From positions 930,001-994,000 of the forward strand of contig OY969418.1 of NCBI GenBank assembly GCA_963699175.1: DNA of 64,000 bases. The letters run 5' to 3'. This DNA is from JACPYM01 sp963699175 (lineage in GTDB: Bacteria; Acidobacteriota; Blastocatellia; RBC074). Positions within the stretch are counted from its first letter, which is position 1, and each line of letters starts with the position of its first letter. Positions 46,488-55,836 of this stretch are shown piece by piece. Below the pieces are notes generated by a model. It worked only from the letters and a program-made list of their open reading frames with translations. It made no database searches and had not been told where the DNA came from. A program made the position numbers and the translations under genes.

Positions 46488-47099
46488 ATGGCTTCTATGC
46501 AACCCGAAAAGCAGCCGGATGAGATGTTGGTCTTAGCGGCCATCTTCGGTGATCTGCGTTCCTTTGATGTGTTGGCGCTGCGGTATCGCGCGGCGGCCTA
46601 TCGCGTGGCGCAGGTCATCGCAGGCAATGAGTTGGCTGAAGACATCGTGCAGGAGGCGTTGTTGCTGGCCTTCAAAGCCTTGCCGTCTATCGAAGAGCCA
46701 GACAAGTTTGCGTCATGGCTCTACACCATCACGCGCCACGCGGCTTATCGCTTTGGCCAACGCTCGCGGCAGGAGCGTGAGCGGCGGGTCGAGTTGGACG
46801 AGGCTTTGCTGGAAAACAGCACCGTCCTGGCGCTGCCTTTCAAACCAAATGAAGATTTTGAAATGGCCTGGGTGCGCGCAGGTGTCGAACAACTCCCGGA
46901 AGACTATCGCCTGATTTTGCAGCTCAGGTTTTACGATGAGATGCCTTTGCGGCGCATCGCCGATTTTCTCGATCTGCCGTTGACGACGGTCAAATGGCGC
47001 TTGCATCGCGCGAAGCAATTGCTGCGCGAACAGCTTGTGCCACCGGCTGAAGGCAAGCGGCAAAAATTATCAAAGCAAAAAGCCAGGACAAAGATTTGA
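46488..47099 (+). CDS. ECF-type RNA polymerase sigma factor
   Basis: 203 residues. Sigma-2 region: LRYRAAAYRVAQVI, then ELAEDIVQEALLLAFKAL, the usual core-binding helix, and FASWLYTITRHAAYR. Sigma-4 region: LPEDYRLILQLRFYDEMPLRRIADFLDLPLTTVKWRLHRAKQ, a clear helix-turn-helix. A lysine-rich tail ends the protein. A 142-residue protein starts 17 bases later with its own good ribosome site; it has no zinc-anti-sigma motif, so the regulator of this sigma factor is unknown. Confidence 0.93.
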   Translation: MASMQPEKQPDEMLVLAAIFGDLRSFDVLALRYRAAAYRVAQVIAGNELAEDIVQEALLLAFKALPSIEEPDKFASWLYTITRHAAYRFGQRSRQERERRVELDEALLENSTVLALPFKPNEDFEMAWVRAGVEQLPEDYRLILQLRFYDEMPLRRIADFLDLPLTTVKWRLHRAKQLLREQLVPPAEGKRQKLSKQKARTKI

Positions 47100-47115
47100 C
47101 AGTACGGAGGATTTT

Positions 47116-47544
47116 ATGGAACGCGAACAGGAACTTAGAAAATTGATCAACGTCTTGCATCGCACAGCGCGCGCCGCGGTGCGTGTGCAGTGGATGCAGG
47201 GAGGCGAAAACGAAACGCGTTTTGCCCGCGAACAATTCAATCGCATTCTGGCGCGGCTGGGCGAACTCGATCCAAACATCAAGACCGTGTTTGCGCCGCT
47301 GCCGGATGACAGCTCACTCACCACGGTTGCGCTGGCTTGCCGCCAAGTCGTGTCGTATTACGAAGACGAGGTGAAGCTCGATGAAGACTGGTGGAGTCGC
47401 GGTTTCGCTGCCGGTTTCAAAGCGCCGTGCGGTGACGTGAAGGACTTTTCCATCGAAGACCTCGGCAATTGGATTCGCGACCGCTTCCAGGAGATCGGGC
47501 AACACGAGCGCGAGCGGCGCACTAACCGGAAGAGTTGCGGTTGA
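47116..47544 (+). CDS. Hypothetical helical protein downstream of the sigma factor
   Basis: 142 residues from ATG 47116 with GGAGG seven bases upstream. All-alpha, charged, no membrane segment (REQELRKLINVLHRTARAAVRVQW; FNRILARLGELDPNI). Two single cysteines only. It is co-transcribed with the ECF sigma factor and followed by a strong terminator, so it could be a soluble anti-sigma factor or a downstream effector. No family recognised. Confidence 0.7.
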   Translation: MEREQELRKLINVLHRTARAAVRVQWMQGGENETRFAREQFNRILARLGELDPNIKTVFAPLPDDSSLTTVALACRQVVSYYEDEVKLDEDWWSRGFAAGFKAPCGDVKDFSIEDLGNWIRDRFQEIGQHERERRTNRKSCG

Positions 47545-47579
47545 AAGTCGAATTAGACTTTCAGAGCCGCTCAAAAAGC

Positions 47580-47624
47580 AAAGGCAAGAAGCTCTCAGCA
47601 TGAGAGCTTCTTGCCTTTTGTTTT
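47580..47624. terminator. Rho-independent terminator, probably bidirectional
   Basis: A perfect 18-base stem (47580-47597 with 47601-47618, starting AAAGGCAAGAAG) with a three-base loop, followed by TGTTTT on the plus strand and flanked by A-rich sequence on the other side. It lies 35 bases after the sigma-factor operon and 20 bases from the end of the convergent surface-protein gene, so it can serve both. Confidence 0.9.
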
Positions 47625-47644
47625 ACCAGCCGGTTGTAGGGGCA

Positions 47645-50600
47645 CTAACAGCCCGGCGGGAAGACTGGCACCGTGAAGACGTCGTTGCCGAGCGTCAGTT
47701 TGTGTAAGGAGCGGCCGCCAGTAAATGCCCCGCTCACTGCTGTCGCGTTCGGATTGAAATTGAAGATCGCGCCGGTGAGCCCATTATTCGGCTCGGCTAG
47801 CGAGGCAAACTTCATCCAACCAGTGCGTCCTGCCGGAATCGCTTGCGAGAAGCGTGGTGACGTACGCGGGAAACTATTAGACAGCACCTGCTTGATCTGA
47901 CAATTGCCAGACACGAAGGTGAAGCTGAAAGGATTCTCCGTATCATCAAACAGTAAGCCGAAAATGTTGCCCAGCGCAGATGCCGTTGAGCCTAGATTGC
48001 CGCCCGTGCGCTCCAGCACAAGCAAGGTTGAATTGCCGTCATCCGGGCTCAAGATGGACGAAGCCGCCAAGGTGCGACCCGGCGCAGCGAATTGAGTCCC
48101 GTCCAACCTGAGCAGCGCTGTTACGGAATTAGCATCGCAGGCGGGCAATGCCGGCGCGGGTGTTAGATTCATCGGGTTGAATGGATACGCATCGGCGTTG
48201 AGCACTCCGTAGTGACCGGAAGAGAACTTGATGCTCTCACTGCCGATCAAGCGGTTGTTGCCAACCGGACAACCTGGGTCATTCACCTCCACAGCTACGA
48301 TGTAGCCCATGGTGCCCGGATCAATGTCCGAGGCGAGGAAACAAGCTGTCTGACTCTGCGTTAGACAGATAAAGTTGTCAGCCACCGAACAGGTCGCACC
48401 GTCCACGAAGAAGAGATGCACAGTAGCAGGGTTGATCGGATCGGTGTTGGTTAAGCAGATGCGCGTGTTCTCGCGGTTCGGGTTCGACGCATCAGAGGTG
48501 TAGACCGGGAAGATCAGAATAGAACCAGGCTGGGGTAAAATCCCCGGGATGGTCGAATTTTGTACGTTGCAGTCTACGTTGATTGATGTGGTATCGCGCG
48601 CCGTGTTATTACGCGAATCGGTATCGCCTGTGGCCGTCAACGTGGCCACGTTAATCACCGTGCATTGTTGGATGTTGCCAGCTACCCTCACCCGGAGAGT
48701 GAGATTGGTTGTGGCATTCGGCGCGAGTGAGCCGGGGAAAGTGCAAGTGACGCTGCTATTGCCCGCGCCAGCGCTGCAACTCCAGCCTGTGCCGGTGAAA
48801 GAGACGTAGGTAATCCCGCTCGGCAGGTTGTCAGTCACCGTGATTGTGCTATCAGAAGCACCAGGGCCTTTGTTGGTCACGGTGAGTTCATACGTCTCCA
48901 GGTCGCCTGGGCCGAAAAGGCCTACGTGGCGTTTTGCCAGCGCCAGATCGAAGGAGAAGCGTTCACCAAAATTGTAGTTGACCGCGTTCACCCCCGAACC
49001 CAGATTGATCTGGCTGATCATATCATTTGTCACTACGCCACCGACTGAGCCAAAAGTGTCTTTGCCGTCTTTATAATTGGGCGGCTGTGTCTCAGTGACT
49101 TTGTAGACGCCGGGCACAAGACTACAGAACTGATACGAACCATCTGCGCCGGTGGTGATCGCGCGTGAGACGGCGTTGCCGAAGAGATCGGTGCCGGTCA
49201 GCGTGATTGTCACATCAGGAATAGGTGGCTCGCCTGCATCCTTTACGCCGTCGTCATTCAAGTCAACGTAGACGAAGCCTGACAGGCACGAGCGCTGGAA
49301 CAAGCCCGCGTCCCAGCTCAAATCAGCCTCGCCATTGGCCAGCGAGAAAATTTCCGTGCGGCCATTCGCCGGATTGGGGTCGCTATCGGTTGCGTCCTTC
49401 GCACCGGTTGGGCCTTGGTTGATAAAGCCGAAATCGGGTACAGCAGAAATGTCGAACTGCACGAAGTAGCTGCCAGGCGTCAGGTTGGTGAACAAGTAAA
49501 AGCCCGGATTGCCACTGCCATCGTTGGCTGTCGTGCGCGTGCCGACCAGTACATCATCCCCCGTACCAGCTTGATTGTCAGGGCCGGGGCGGAAGAGGCG
49601 CACGGTTACGCCGTTGACGCCATTGGCCGCGCCATCATCCTGGATGCCATTCAAATTGGTATCCTTGAAGACGTAGTTGCCGACGCTCGCCGTTTGGAAT
49701 ACGCCCGCGTCCAAGTTTAGGAAGCTCTGGCTGCCGGTGAGCGTAACGGTTTGCGTGCGTCCCGTCGCCGGTACGGCATCGCTGTCCTTCGCATCATCAC
49801 CGCAGACTTTAGCGTTGGTGAAGTTGTAGCCGCTCGGCAGCGTGAAGGTCACGTAGTAATCGCCGGGCGTAAGACTGGTAAACAGGTAATTACCGCTCGC
49901 GTTGGTCGTTTGCTGCCCAAGCTGCGTGTTGCTGCTGTTAAAGAGCGTGACGGTCACGCCCGGTACGCCAGGTTCGCTTGCATCCTGACAGCCGTTGAGG
50001 TTCGAATCCAGGAAGACGAAATCGCCAAGCGAGGCCCCTTGGATGTTGATCGTCACGCGGTCTTCGTCATCCTCTGCCGGAGGCAGGATAGGATTGCCGT
50101 TGCCCGGCGTAGAATCCACGTCGAGTTCTTTGGCTGTCTGCACCTGGGCGTAGTTGGTAATGCTGCCGCTAGCATTGTTGTTGATCCGCGCCACGATTTG
50201 CAGCGAGACGCTGCCGGGGCTGGGAATAGAGCCAATCGTCCACGTACTGGTGTTGTTGTCGAAACTGCCTTGCGAGGCGGTCGAACTCAAGTAAGTCAGC
50301 CCGGCAGGCAAAACATCGCGCACCGTCACATTAGTCGCCGTTGCGAGGTTGGCCGCATTGGCAACGGTGATCGTGTAGGTGATGTTTTGTCCAGTTAGGT
50401 ATGGGCCGTTGGTGACGGTCTTGGTCAAGGACAAATCAATGCGCGGATAAATGCCCGCGTCTAGGTCGAGGTAGCTCTGCCCTGAGGCAAGCGCCACGTT
50501 CGCGGTTCGCCCCGTTGCCGGATCAGCATCACTGTCCAGTGCGTCATTACTGCCTTGATCTTTCGGACTAAAGATAAAGCCTTGCGGCAGATTGCTAAAG

Positions 50601-53600
50601 ATGACGTAGTAGCTGCCCGGCGCTAGATTGGTAAAGAGGTACTTGCCGTTTGCATCAGTCGTCGCTACAGCAAGTTGATTGTTGTTGGCATCGAACAACG
50701 TCGCGCGCACGCCTTGCACGCCAGTCTCCATTGCTGGCTCGTAGATGCCGTTGCGATTCATGTCGTTCCAAACGGTATCGCCCAACGAGCCTGCTTGGTT
50801 CACCCCAGCATCCACATCCAGATTCTCTTGACCGGCGGAGAGCGTCACGTTGGCCGTGCGCCCGGTAGCCGGGTCAGGGTCGCTGTCTAGATTGCCGCCG
50901 CAGGCTGCGACATTGCGTTTGGTAAAGCTATAGCCGGCGGGCAAGGTGAACCTGACGGCATACGTGCCTGCGGCCAGATTATTGAAGCGATAGTTGCCAT
51001 TGCCGTCTGTTGTCTGCGTAGCGAGGCTGTTGCCGCCTGAATCCAGCAACGTGACGGTCACACCTGGCAAACTGGGTTCGCCCTGATCCTGGCAACCGTT
51101 GCCGTTCGTGTCTACCCAGACGCGGTCGCCGAGCGCAGCCGCCGGGACGCAGACCGTCACTTCGGCCTCATCGTCTTCCTGCGGCGCAAAGAGCGGATTG
51201 CCATTGCCCGGCGTCGAGTCAATGTCTAGCGGGCCGGTCTGTGTTTGGACTTGCGCATAATTTCGGATACAGCCGACAACGCCTTGTTTGATTGACGCCA
51301 TAATCTGCAACGTCGCCGATGCGCCTGGCGCGAGCGTGCCAACTGTCCACGTGTTGGTGATTGAATCGAATGCCGGGGCGGGGTTGGCCGCCAGGAAACT
51401 CAGTTGCGGCGGGAAGGTATCGCGGATCATTACATTGGTGGCCGCCGAGCAAGGGCCGGAGAAAACGCCAGCCTTCGTGCAATCGGTCGCGTTGGTCACA
51501 GTCAGCGTGTAAGTGACATTGCCGCCCGGCGCGTACGGGCCGATGCTGACAGTCTTGGTCAGCGAGAGGTCAACGCGCTCGGCGAAGAAGCCGATGTCGA
51601 AGGAGTGATCGTTCGCGCCCGCCACGCCAGTCGTCATAGCAATCACCGCGAAATTACCACTCGTCACGCCATCGGAATCGCGCGCGTCACCATTCGCGCT
51701 GTTGTCAGCATTGGCTGGTGACAGGCCGGTGCTGATAAGTGCGACCTGAGTCTTATCTACGCGAATTTCATAAGCCGTGCTCGTCAGCACGCGGCTGGCC
51801 ACGTTGGCGTCGTTGAAGAAATACTGGCCCGTCGCGTTGGTCGTGGTCGTGCCTACCAGTTGGCCAGCTCTGAAAAGCTGCACCGTCACGTTGGGAATGC
51901 CCGGTTCGTTCGGGTCTTGAATGCCGTCGCGATCCAAATCGTTCCAGATGCGATTGCCCAACTCAATCGGGGCTTCGGAGCAGAGCACTTCCAGATCGCC
52001 CAGACCGGCGGCCTTGCCAAAGGTGCCATTGCGCTGATCAACGATCGAAGGCGCTGGAAAGATTTCGTAGCGGCGGTCGGTCTTGCCATTCTGATTGTTC
52101 ATAAACAGCACGCCGCCGGAGCGAATCGTGAATGGATCGAAAGCAGGCGTCACCACTTGCAAGGCGCCGGGCAGCAGCCCCAAAGCGCCGAGTGAAGTCT
52201 CCTGGTGCACCAACTGCCCATTCTGGATGAAGTCGTCTTGATAATAGAACTCGCCGCCACCCGGCCCCTGACCATTGTTCGCGCCGCCGACATTCGGGCC
52301 GGCCACGCCGTTGTTTTCCAGCACGAAGGCGCCGTTGTTGTTGAAGGCGCGCAGAGTATCGCCGCCGGAGATGCCCTCATAGACAGGGTCGTTGCCCGCT
52401 AGGTCGGCCTGCAAAAAGCCGCTCTGCATACCGGTGCGATCCATAAAGCCCAGGATCATCGAACCATCAATATCGAATTCTATGTCGGAGAGTATCGGTT
52501 GCGGATAGACCAGGAACTTGCGCGTTCCAGTGTTCTGCGCCGGAGCGATGAGCTTATTGAAATCGTCCGTCCACGGACGCCAGAATTTGCGATCTTCGAC
52601 GCCGGGCCAAACCCAGGTGATGCCTTTGGTATAACCCAAACCGAATTCCAGGCGATTGGTAAAGGTGCTGTTCGCAGGATTGAACTCGTAGACCACCGCT
52701 TTCAAATCGCTGGCGTTTTGCGAAGTCTCTGCCGAGCAGACGCCACCGACATAGACTTTGCCCTTGTAAAACTTGGTTCCCCAGGCACGGAACGTACCAC
52801 CAGTACAGTTCGGTGTGGGAATCGTAAAGGAGCTGACGTTGGCAGCAGTTGGCGGTGAAGAAGAATCGTTGAGGAAGATCGAATAGAGTTTGCGGTCATT
52901 GAGATTAATGAGCCAGAGCGTCTTGTCATCTTCGGCAATATCAATATCGCCGATGCCCAGCTTGCCCACACCAGGGAAAGCCGGCGCGTCACCGCTGAAT
53001 CCAGCCGCATCACCCGGCAGATTGCGCGTGGCGTTGGTCAATGTTCCCACGTCAATGCCGATGTTCTTCACATCAACAAAGTTGGCCAGGCTCATACTTG
53101 GGCTTTCGGGATTCGTGACAGTGTAAAGACCACCAATGCCCAAGGGACCAAAGCCGGAGTGACGGCGCACGACTGCGGCGGCGAAGGCCTTACGGGTCGC
53201 GCGTTGATAAGCTACGCCCCAAGTTGCGCCTATCTGTCCGGCCATCGCTATCTTGCTCGGCATTGGCTGATTGCCGCCCGCCGGAACGGTCAAGCCGTTG
53301 TAGGGAGCGCCAGTCCCCGCCGAATAGGGAAAAATTACAAATACTGGTTCCGGTGCCGCTGTGCCAGGCTTTAACGGATCGCCTGAAACATAGCAAGGAG
53401 TCGCCAAGAAAGGATTGTCCTGACAGTAATCTTTTGGATCGTTGAGACTGAGACTGACATTTCCGACGGGCGTGGAGGTGACAAACTGAACGGCGGTTCC
53501 CGATCCAGTGCCTGCTGGGCCGAATAAAAGCCCCGCTGGCAGGTTGGTGAACTCCACGCGATAAGGCCCAGAGCCTGCATCGTTCGTGGTCAGCGAATAG

Positions 53601-54046
53601 GTGCCATCAGCCGTGCTCGTCGCTGTTCCTACGGCACTGCCCGCGACGTTGTAGGCCGTGACCGTCACACCAGGAATTCCTTGTTCGGGAATACGGACGA
53701 CGGTCGCCGGATCTTGCTTGCCGTTGCCATTCCAGTCACGGAAGACAGTGCCGGTGATCGTCCCGGCCAAAAGGGTGCTCGCCGCTCGATTTGTTCCTGC
53801 CGCCACGGCCAAGCGTTTGGCCGTCGAACCAAAAAGCTTGCCAACCTGATTGCCAGGCCCGGCATACACGGCAGCCTTCTCCGCCAAAGCGGCTAAAGCC
53901 GGACGCACTACGGCCCCGGCGCTCAAAGCGACCGTTATTGAGCCAGCCAAAAAGATGGCGGCAATCAGAAGAATGCGACGTGTAAGTTGGGACGTTTGGG
54001 CAGGCGTCTTAGGTTTTGTGTGTAGTTTCGTGAGAGTCAGTTTCAT
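47645..54046 (-). CDS. Giant secreted surface protein with SdrD B-like and DUF11 repeats
   Basis: 2133 residues. The N-terminus has a basic stretch and a hydrophobic export segment (ILLIAAIFLAGSITVALSAGA). At least seven SdrD B-like (Cna-B type) modules can be counted, each with a calcium-like D-x-N-x-N/D-G loop (VFRDWNGNGKQD, WVDTNGNGCQD, FKDTNLNGIQD, YVDLNDDGVKD). Three DUF11 repeats are interspersed (DLSLTKTV, DLSLTKTV, DLALAKRH). A region at about 200-650 resembles a propeller-like head, and the last ~300 residues are a Cys-containing domain ending in PPGC. This layout fits a stalked adhesin or matrix protein. No LPxTG or PEP-CTERM tail is seen. Confidence 0.88.
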   Translation of the reverse strand: MKLTLTKLHTKPKTPAQTSQLTRRILLIAAIFLAGSITVALSAGAVVRPALAALAEKAAVYAGPGNQVGKLFGSTAKRLAVAAGTNRAASTLLAGTITGTVFRDWNGNGKQDPATVVRIPEQGIPGVTVTAYNVAGSAVGTATSTADGTYSLTTNDAGSGPYRVEFTNLPAGLLFGPAGTGSGTAVQFVTSTPVGNVSLSLNDPKDYCQDNPFLATPCYVSGDPLKPGTAAPEPVFVIFPYSAGTGAPYNGLTVPAGGNQPMPSKIAMAGQIGATWGVAYQRATRKAFAAAVVRRHSGFGPLGIGGLYTVTNPESPSMSLANFVDVKNIGIDVGTLTNATRNLPGDAAGFSGDAPAFPGVGKLGIGDIDIAEDDKTLWLINLNDRKLYSIFLNDSSSPPTAANVSSFTIPTPNCTGGTFRAWGTKFYKGKVYVGGVCSAETSQNASDLKAVVYEFNPANSTFTNRLEFGLGYTKGITWVWPGVEDRKFWRPWTDDFNKLIAPAQNTGTRKFLVYPQPILSDIEFDIDGSMILGFMDRTGMQSGFLQADLAGNDPVYEGISGGDTLRAFNNNGAFVLENNGVAGPNVGGANNGQGPGGGEFYYQDDFIQNGQLVHQETSLGALGLLPGALQVVTPAFDPFTIRSGGVLFMNNQNGKTDRRYEIFPAPSIVDQRNGTFGKAAGLGDLEVLCSEAPIELGNRIWNDLDRDGIQDPNEPGIPNVTVQLFRAGQLVGTTTTNATGQYFFNDANVASRVLTSTAYEIRVDKTQVALISTGLSPANADNSANGDARDSDGVTSGNFAVIAMTTGVAGANDHSFDIGFFAERVDLSLTKTVSIGPYAPGGNVTYTLTVTNATDCTKAGVFSGPCSAATNVMIRDTFPPQLSFLAANPAPAFDSITNTWTVGTLAPGASATLQIMASIKQGVVGCIRNYAQVQTQTGPLDIDSTPGNGNPLFAPQEDDEAEVTVCVPAAALGDRVWVDTNGNGCQDQGEPSLPGVTVTLLDSGGNSLATQTTDGNGNYRFNNLAAGTYAVRFTLPAGYSFTKRNVAACGGNLDSDPDPATGRTANVTLSAGQENLDVDAGVNQAGSLGDTVWNDMNRNGIYEPAMETGVQGVRATLFDANNNQLAVATTDANGKYLFTNLAPGSYYVIFSNLPQGFIFSPKDQGSNDALDSDADPATGRTANVALASGQSYLDLDAGIYPRIDLSLTKTVTNGPYLTGQNITYTITVANAANLATATNVTVRDVLPAGLTYLSSTASQGSFDNNTSTWTIGSIPSPGSVSLQIVARINNNASGSITNYAQVQTAKELDVDSTPGNGNPILPPAEDDEDRVTINIQGASLGDFVFLDSNLNGCQDASEPGVPGVTVTLFNSSNTQLGQQTTNASGNYLFTSLTPGDYYVTFTLPSGYNFTNAKVCGDDAKDSDAVPATGRTQTVTLTGSQSFLNLDAGVFQTASVGNYVFKDTNLNGIQDDGAANGVNGVTVRLFRPGPDNQAGTGDDVLVGTRTTANDGSGNPGFYLFTNLTPGSYFVQFDISAVPDFGFINQGPTGAKDATDSDPNPANGRTEIFSLANGEADLSWDAGLFQRSCLSGFVYVDLNDDGVKDAGEPPIPDVTITLTGTDLFGNAVSRAITTGADGSYQFCSLVPGVYKVTETQPPNYKDGKDTFGSVGGVVTNDMISQINLGSGVNAVNYNFGERFSFDLALAKRHVGLFGPGDLETYELTVTNKGPGASDSTITVTDNLPSGITYVSFTGTGWSCSAGAGNSSVTCTFPGSLAPNATTNLTLRVRVAGNIQQCTVINVATLTATGDTDSRNNTARDTTSINVDCNVQNSTIPGILPQPGSILIFPVYTSDASNPNRENTRICLTNTDPINPATVHLFFVDGATCSVADNFICLTQSQTACFLASDIDPGTMGYIVAVEVNDPGCPVGNNRLIGSESIKFSSGHYGVLNADAYPFNPMNLTPAPALPACDANSVTALLRLDGTQFAAPGRTLAASSILSPDDGNSTLLVLERTGGNLGSTASALGNIFGLLFDDTENPFSFTFVSGNCQIKQVLSNSFPRTSPRFSQAIPAGRTGWMKFASLAEPNNGLTGAIFNFNPNATAVSGAFTGGRSLHKLTLGNDVFTVPVFPPGC

Positions 54047-54460
54047 AATCAGTAACTACCTTTCCTTTCGCTGTCCGACACTCAAGGTAAAGTTAGCGGT
54101 TCAAGGAACAACTTCCATTTAGTTGCGCGCGTTGTGTCGTGAGCCAGAACAGCGAGCCGGAGCAAAGCCGAAGTGCAAAGCTCACAGAGTAAGAGGTAGG
54201 CTTAGTCGGAGAAAAGATGTGTGTAGCGCATCTGTTCCCGCGGCAGCCCACGCACTGTGAGGCAATGCATGGTTTGCTGTTTAACACCAGACGGGCCGTA
54301 AGTGTGATAAGCATCGTCAACCTCCGTCACCTAAACCCGTCAAACCAATTCCATTCATGCGGCATTAAGTACTTCAGGATACGGAGATGCGGCGGTATAT
54401 TGAAGTGGCGGGCGGCAAAGATCAAGTAAAATGTGAGGCTTGCAAAGAATTTAACCCAGC

Positions 54461-54490
54461 CGCCCAGTCGTAGAGGAAGCTGGGCGTTTT
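54461..54490 (+). terminator. Orphan terminator-like hairpin
   Basis: CGCCCAG (54461-54467) pairs with CTGGGCG (54480-54486), followed by TTTT. No gene ends just upstream on this strand, so it may end an unseen short transcript. Otherwise 54047-54605 holds no recognisable gene; the left part is the upstream region of the giant surface protein. Confidence 0.5.
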
Positions 54491-54605
54491 ATGCCTTTCA
54501 CATCTACAAAGAAAGCAATACGTCAACATACAAACGTGAATTTTGTCGTTAGAATCACGAGTGGCGGTGCGCTGCCCTGATCAGCGCCCGGCGTGGAGTG
54601 AGAAT

Positions 54606-55013
54606 ATGATCGAAGTAGGCCGCGACTATTTGCTCTTCGATGGCGATTGCGGCATCTGCTCATACTCGGCAGAGATTTGCGAGCAGATGGACAAGCGTCA
54701 GCAATTCACTATCCGACCTTACCAAAGCTTTAGCGAAGCGGAGCTAGCGCCATACGGCATCAGCTACGCCGACTGCAACCGCAAGCTGCAAGTCATCACA
54801 CGGCGCGGGCGCGTGTATGCCGGGGCTTTTGCCGTGAACTATTTTTTGTGGCGGCATTATCCGTGGTCGCTGTTGGTGGTTCTGATCTACGCCTTGCCGG
54901 TGCTGTTGTTGGCCGAAGTGATCGGTTATGCGCTGGTGGCGCGCTATCGTCGCCAGCTCTCGCAATGGTTCGGACTGAAGGCTTGCTTGCTGCCTGGCAG
55001 TATACGCGACTGA
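54606..55013 (+). CDS. DCC-family (DUF393) thiol-disulfide oxidoreductase-like protein
   Basis: 135 residues from ATG 54606 (GGAG upstream). The defining motif FDGDCGICSYSAE gives the D-x-x-C redox site, and YQSFSEAELAPYGI is the family's second block. One or two hydrophobic helices near residues 83-108 (LLVVLIYALPVLLLAEVIGYAL) anchor it to the membrane, as in many DCC proteins. The physiological substrate of the family is not established. It is isolated, with a large palindromic element downstream. Confidence 0.9.
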   Translation: MIEVGRDYLLFDGDCGICSYSAEICEQMDKRQQFTIRPYQSFSEAELAPYGISYADCNRKLQVITRRGRVYAGAFAVNYFLWRHYPWSLLVVLIYALPVLLLAEVIGYALVARYRRQLSQWFGLKACLLPGSIRD

Positions 55014-55056
55014 GCTGCGGCTCTTGCTCAACTCGATTCAGACCATGCCACAAAAA

Positions 55057-55188
55057 AGAGCGCGAACTTTGCAGCTACCGCATCAAGTCACCTAGCTTAC
55101 GCAACAAACGCATGCTCACGGATCGGGGCACCATATCCATCAGCGTTCTTGTCGCGACTTGATGCGGTGGCTGCAAAGTTCGCGCTCT
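55057..55188. repeat. 33-bp near-perfect inverted repeat element
   Basis: Arms 55057-55089 and 55156-55188 match at 32 of 33 positions (outer AGAGCGCGAACTTTGCAGC), with a 66-base core. This is the longest of the palindromic elements in the window. Non-coding as far as can be seen; it starts 43 bases after the DCC gene. Confidence 0.9.
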
Positions 55189-55680
55189 ATTCGGGCTCGT
55201 CAGCGCGTTTTGCACACACGCCGAGCGGGGAACGGCCTAGTAAGCACTGCGGTTGATGCTTGCTGTGTAACCGCCCACCTGTCGGAGTAACCTCCTGACG
55301 TCTCGACGAATTCTTTCAATCTGTTACTTGAGCTAAGAACATCAGCGAGGCCAGTCTATGCGGATGCGCTTGTTACCGCAATCAGACAAGACAGCCAATT
55401 ACAGCGGCCATCGCAAAATAATTTCGTTGGAATTGCAGTGAATTGATTGGCAGGTAGTACTGCGTAGCCGAACCCGTAATACTTCAATATAAAACTTGAA
55501 TGTCTACTTTAAGTTTTAAGCACGAATGCTTAAGCGTGGTTGTTTCCCACCTGCTTCAAACGAATGTAGAGGCGCAAGGTGGTGTACCGGCTGCAGCTGG
55601 CCGGGCTAGTCAACGAAAGCTTCCGCCTGCAGGGGGGACTCCAAACCTTCTCTCCCGCTTGCGCCACTACCCAAACGAAA

Positions 55681-55749
55681 AGGCGTGGCGAGCACGACGG
55701 CAGCAGAGAAAGTTCAAATCTCTAAGCAGCCGCTGTCCTCACCACGCCT
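55681..55749. other. 69-nt imperfect hairpin, possible structured RNA
   Basis: AGGCGTGG (55681-55688) pairs with CCACGCCT (55742-55749), then GAG with CTC, a mismatched GC-rich middle, and an inner AGAGA/TCTCT stem closing a loop AAGTTCAAA. It could be a structured RNA or a decayed palindromic element. No promoter or T-run is evident. The surrounding 55189-55774 has no convincing gene. Confidence 0.3.
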
Positions 55750-55774
55750 CTTGGAATAGGGTTGTTGTCATTGC

Positions 55775-55816
55775 TTGTAAGAGGCGTCAGGTAAATGGTT
55801 CTGACGCCTCTTACAA
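55775..55816. repeat. 16-bp perfect inverted repeat after the triple-repeat gene
   Basis: Arms 55775-55790 and 55801-55816 (TTGTAAGAGGCGTCAG) with a 10-base loop, 20 bases beyond the stop of the minus-strand gene. It may stabilise or end that transcript, though no T-run follows on that strand. Confidence 0.75.
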
Positions 55817-55836
55817 ACCGACGCAAGTGTCAGGCG

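Noticed and set aside
55681..55749. tRNA-like sequence with AGTTCAAATC
   Set aside because: The T-arm stem does not close around a seven-base loop, there is no D-arm or anticodon arm, and no discriminator/CCA pattern.
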